Shown: piece after piece, positions 63,568-64,000 of the stretch
Layout of the letters: every line of letters begins with the position of its first letter
Position numbering within the stretch: position 1 is the first letter of the stretch
Origin: Chloroflexota bacterium
GTDB taxonomy: Bacteria; Chloroflexota; Ktedonobacteria; Ktedonobacterales; Ktedonobacteraceae
NCBI GenBank assembly: GCA_902812455.1
Contig: CADDZH010000007.1
Coordinates: 1 to 64,000 of the forward strand
DNA length: 64,000 nt
Reading direction: 5' to 3'
Notes under the pieces: model-generated
Databases searched by the model: none
The model's input: only the letters and a program-made list of their open reading frames with translations
Told to the model about the DNA's origin: nothing
Made by a program: the position numbers and the translations under genes

Positions 63568-63903
63568 CTAGGACGATGAAGCCGCCTGCTCATTGCAGTG
63601 AGCAAGCGGCTTTGTTCTGACCAGCCGAAACGCTTTTACGTCCTTGACAACGATATGACTTCCTTTTGTGAGCAGGTTACAGGGGACGATCAGCGCGTGA
63701 TCTTGCGCCTCGTTCCACCAGATCAATACCGGGCTATCGAAGAGGGGATGAGGCATGTGACTTCGCAGGTAGGCCTGAACCGCTGCGTCAAGAGGCTGCA
63801 TGGACGGCTTGCAGTCCTGCTGCGGCTCAATGAGGATGAACTGCTGCCACTCAGTGAGGCGCGTCAGGTACGGCAGCAAGCGATGTTGCGTGAACTGCAT
63901 CAT
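63568..63903 (-). CDS. Hypothetical protein in the element operon
   Basis: It encodes 111 residues and is not recognised. It is a soluble alpha/beta protein (RLLPYLTRLTEWQQFILIEP; FDSPVLIWWNEAQDHALIVP; SHIVVKDVKAFRLVRTKPLA). Its ATG overlaps the stop of the gene that enters from the right edge. Its 3' end lies within a strong hairpin that precedes the next gene. Confidence 0.6.
   Translation of the reverse strand: MMQFTQHRLLPYLTRLTEWQQFILIEPQQDCKPSMQPLDAAVQAYLRSHMPHPLFDSPVLIWWNEAQDHALIVPCNLLTKGSHIVVKDVKAFRLVRTKPLAHCNEQAASSS
63579..63612 (-). terminator. Hairpin at the end of the 63.6-kb gene
   Basis: A 14-bp stem with one mismatch (AAGCCGCCTGCTCA / TGAGCAAGCGGCTT, 6-base loop) overlaps the last codons of the gene and precedes the AAAGGAG of the next. 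No T-run follows, so it may act in mRNA processing or attenuation rather than termination. Confidence 0.55.
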
Positions 63904-64000
63904 CGCTCATCACCGTCCAGGCTTCGCCATTGCCCCAGTGGCGTTGCCGTGACCCGGAAGACCAGGGTGTAGCAATCTCGCAGCGCCGCTTGCTCTATCC
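63900..64000 (-). CDS. Partial gene, C-terminal end
   Basis: On the minus strand a frame open from the window edge gives 33 residues (IEQAALRDCYTLVFRVTATP, then LGQWRSLDGDER) and stops in an ATGA overlap with the next gene. The overlap and steady coding character support a real upstream operon member; its identity cannot be told. Confidence 0.5.
   Translation of the reverse strand, partial: IEQAALRDCYTLVFRVTATPLGQWRSLDGDER

Noticed and set aside
51606..63903. DISARM or BREX defence system (methyltransferase plus SNF2-type helicase)
   Set aside because: No DUF1998 protein, phospholipase-D protein, PglZ or BrxC/BrxL-like gene is visible; the RadC, ParB and DUF3846 neighbours fit a mobile-element core better.

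Overview
The window is chromosomal or large-plasmid DNA from a gene-rich bacterium. Most of it is G+C-rich, and the accessory islands are visibly A+T-richer. The repertoire suggests a member of the Chloroflexota, most likely Ktedonobacteria: STAND/NB-ARC ATPases with TPR tails, a zinc-ribbon Ser/Thr kinase ending in a WD40 propeller, Thr/Pro-linked membrane-anchored proteins and several insertion-sequence remnants. That placement is inference; there is no rRNA or other phylogenetic marker here.

Region 1 (0.4-7.4 kb) is a tight plus-strand operon. It encodes a zinc alcohol dehydrogenase, a cyclitol-forming synthase closely resembling 2-deoxy-scyllo-inosose synthase, a two-cupin protein, an SDR oxidoreductase, an EamA transporter fused to a degenerate LOG-like domain, an intact LOG-family protein and a Nudix hydrolase. 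It looks like a cyclitol or nucleotide-linked natural-product pathway without the usual aminotransferase. Two related secreted proteins (7.4-9.2 kb, minus), a STAND-TPR regulator, an amidohydrolase and a decayed IS5-type element follow.

Region 2 (15.8-21.2 kb) is an A+T-richer island: three paralogous Nudix proteins (only one with an intact catalytic box), a large unknown protein, a HAD phosphatase and a HIT hydrolase. Region 3 (21.3-26.2 kb) holds a two-component system divergent from an ABC exporter. A split transposase at 26.2-28.7 kb follows, abutting a GrpB-like gene remnant. Region 4 (29-41.8 kb) is mixed metabolism and signalling: adenosine deaminase, an epimerase divergent from a MarR regulator with a clear palindromic operator, MetE, an AAA+ ATPase, an ECF-like membrane protein, a kinase-WD40 protein, and a membrane protein gene broken by an amber codon.

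Region 5 (42-51 kb) is accessory: a tyrosine recombinase, an ArfB-like rescue factor, a HEPN/MNT toxin-antitoxin-like pair, an HNH nuclease, a 1,231-residue STAND-like protein with 17 TPRs whose Walker A lysine is replaced by Glu, and a Pro-rich anchored protein. Region 6 (51.6-64 kb, all minus) resembles the DNA-processing core of a plasmid or integrative element: RuvC, RadC-like, a shortened YifB/ComM-like ATPase, DUF3846, ParB-like, a SNF2-type helicase and an overlapping DNA methyltransferase, plus small unknown genes. Most genes here are preceded by a strong hairpin and then an AAAGGAG ribosome-binding site. The most unusual signals are the cyclitol operon with its transporter-LOG fusion, the Nudix/HAD/HIT island, and the frame-split methyltransferase-helicase with its hairpin-punctuated operon.
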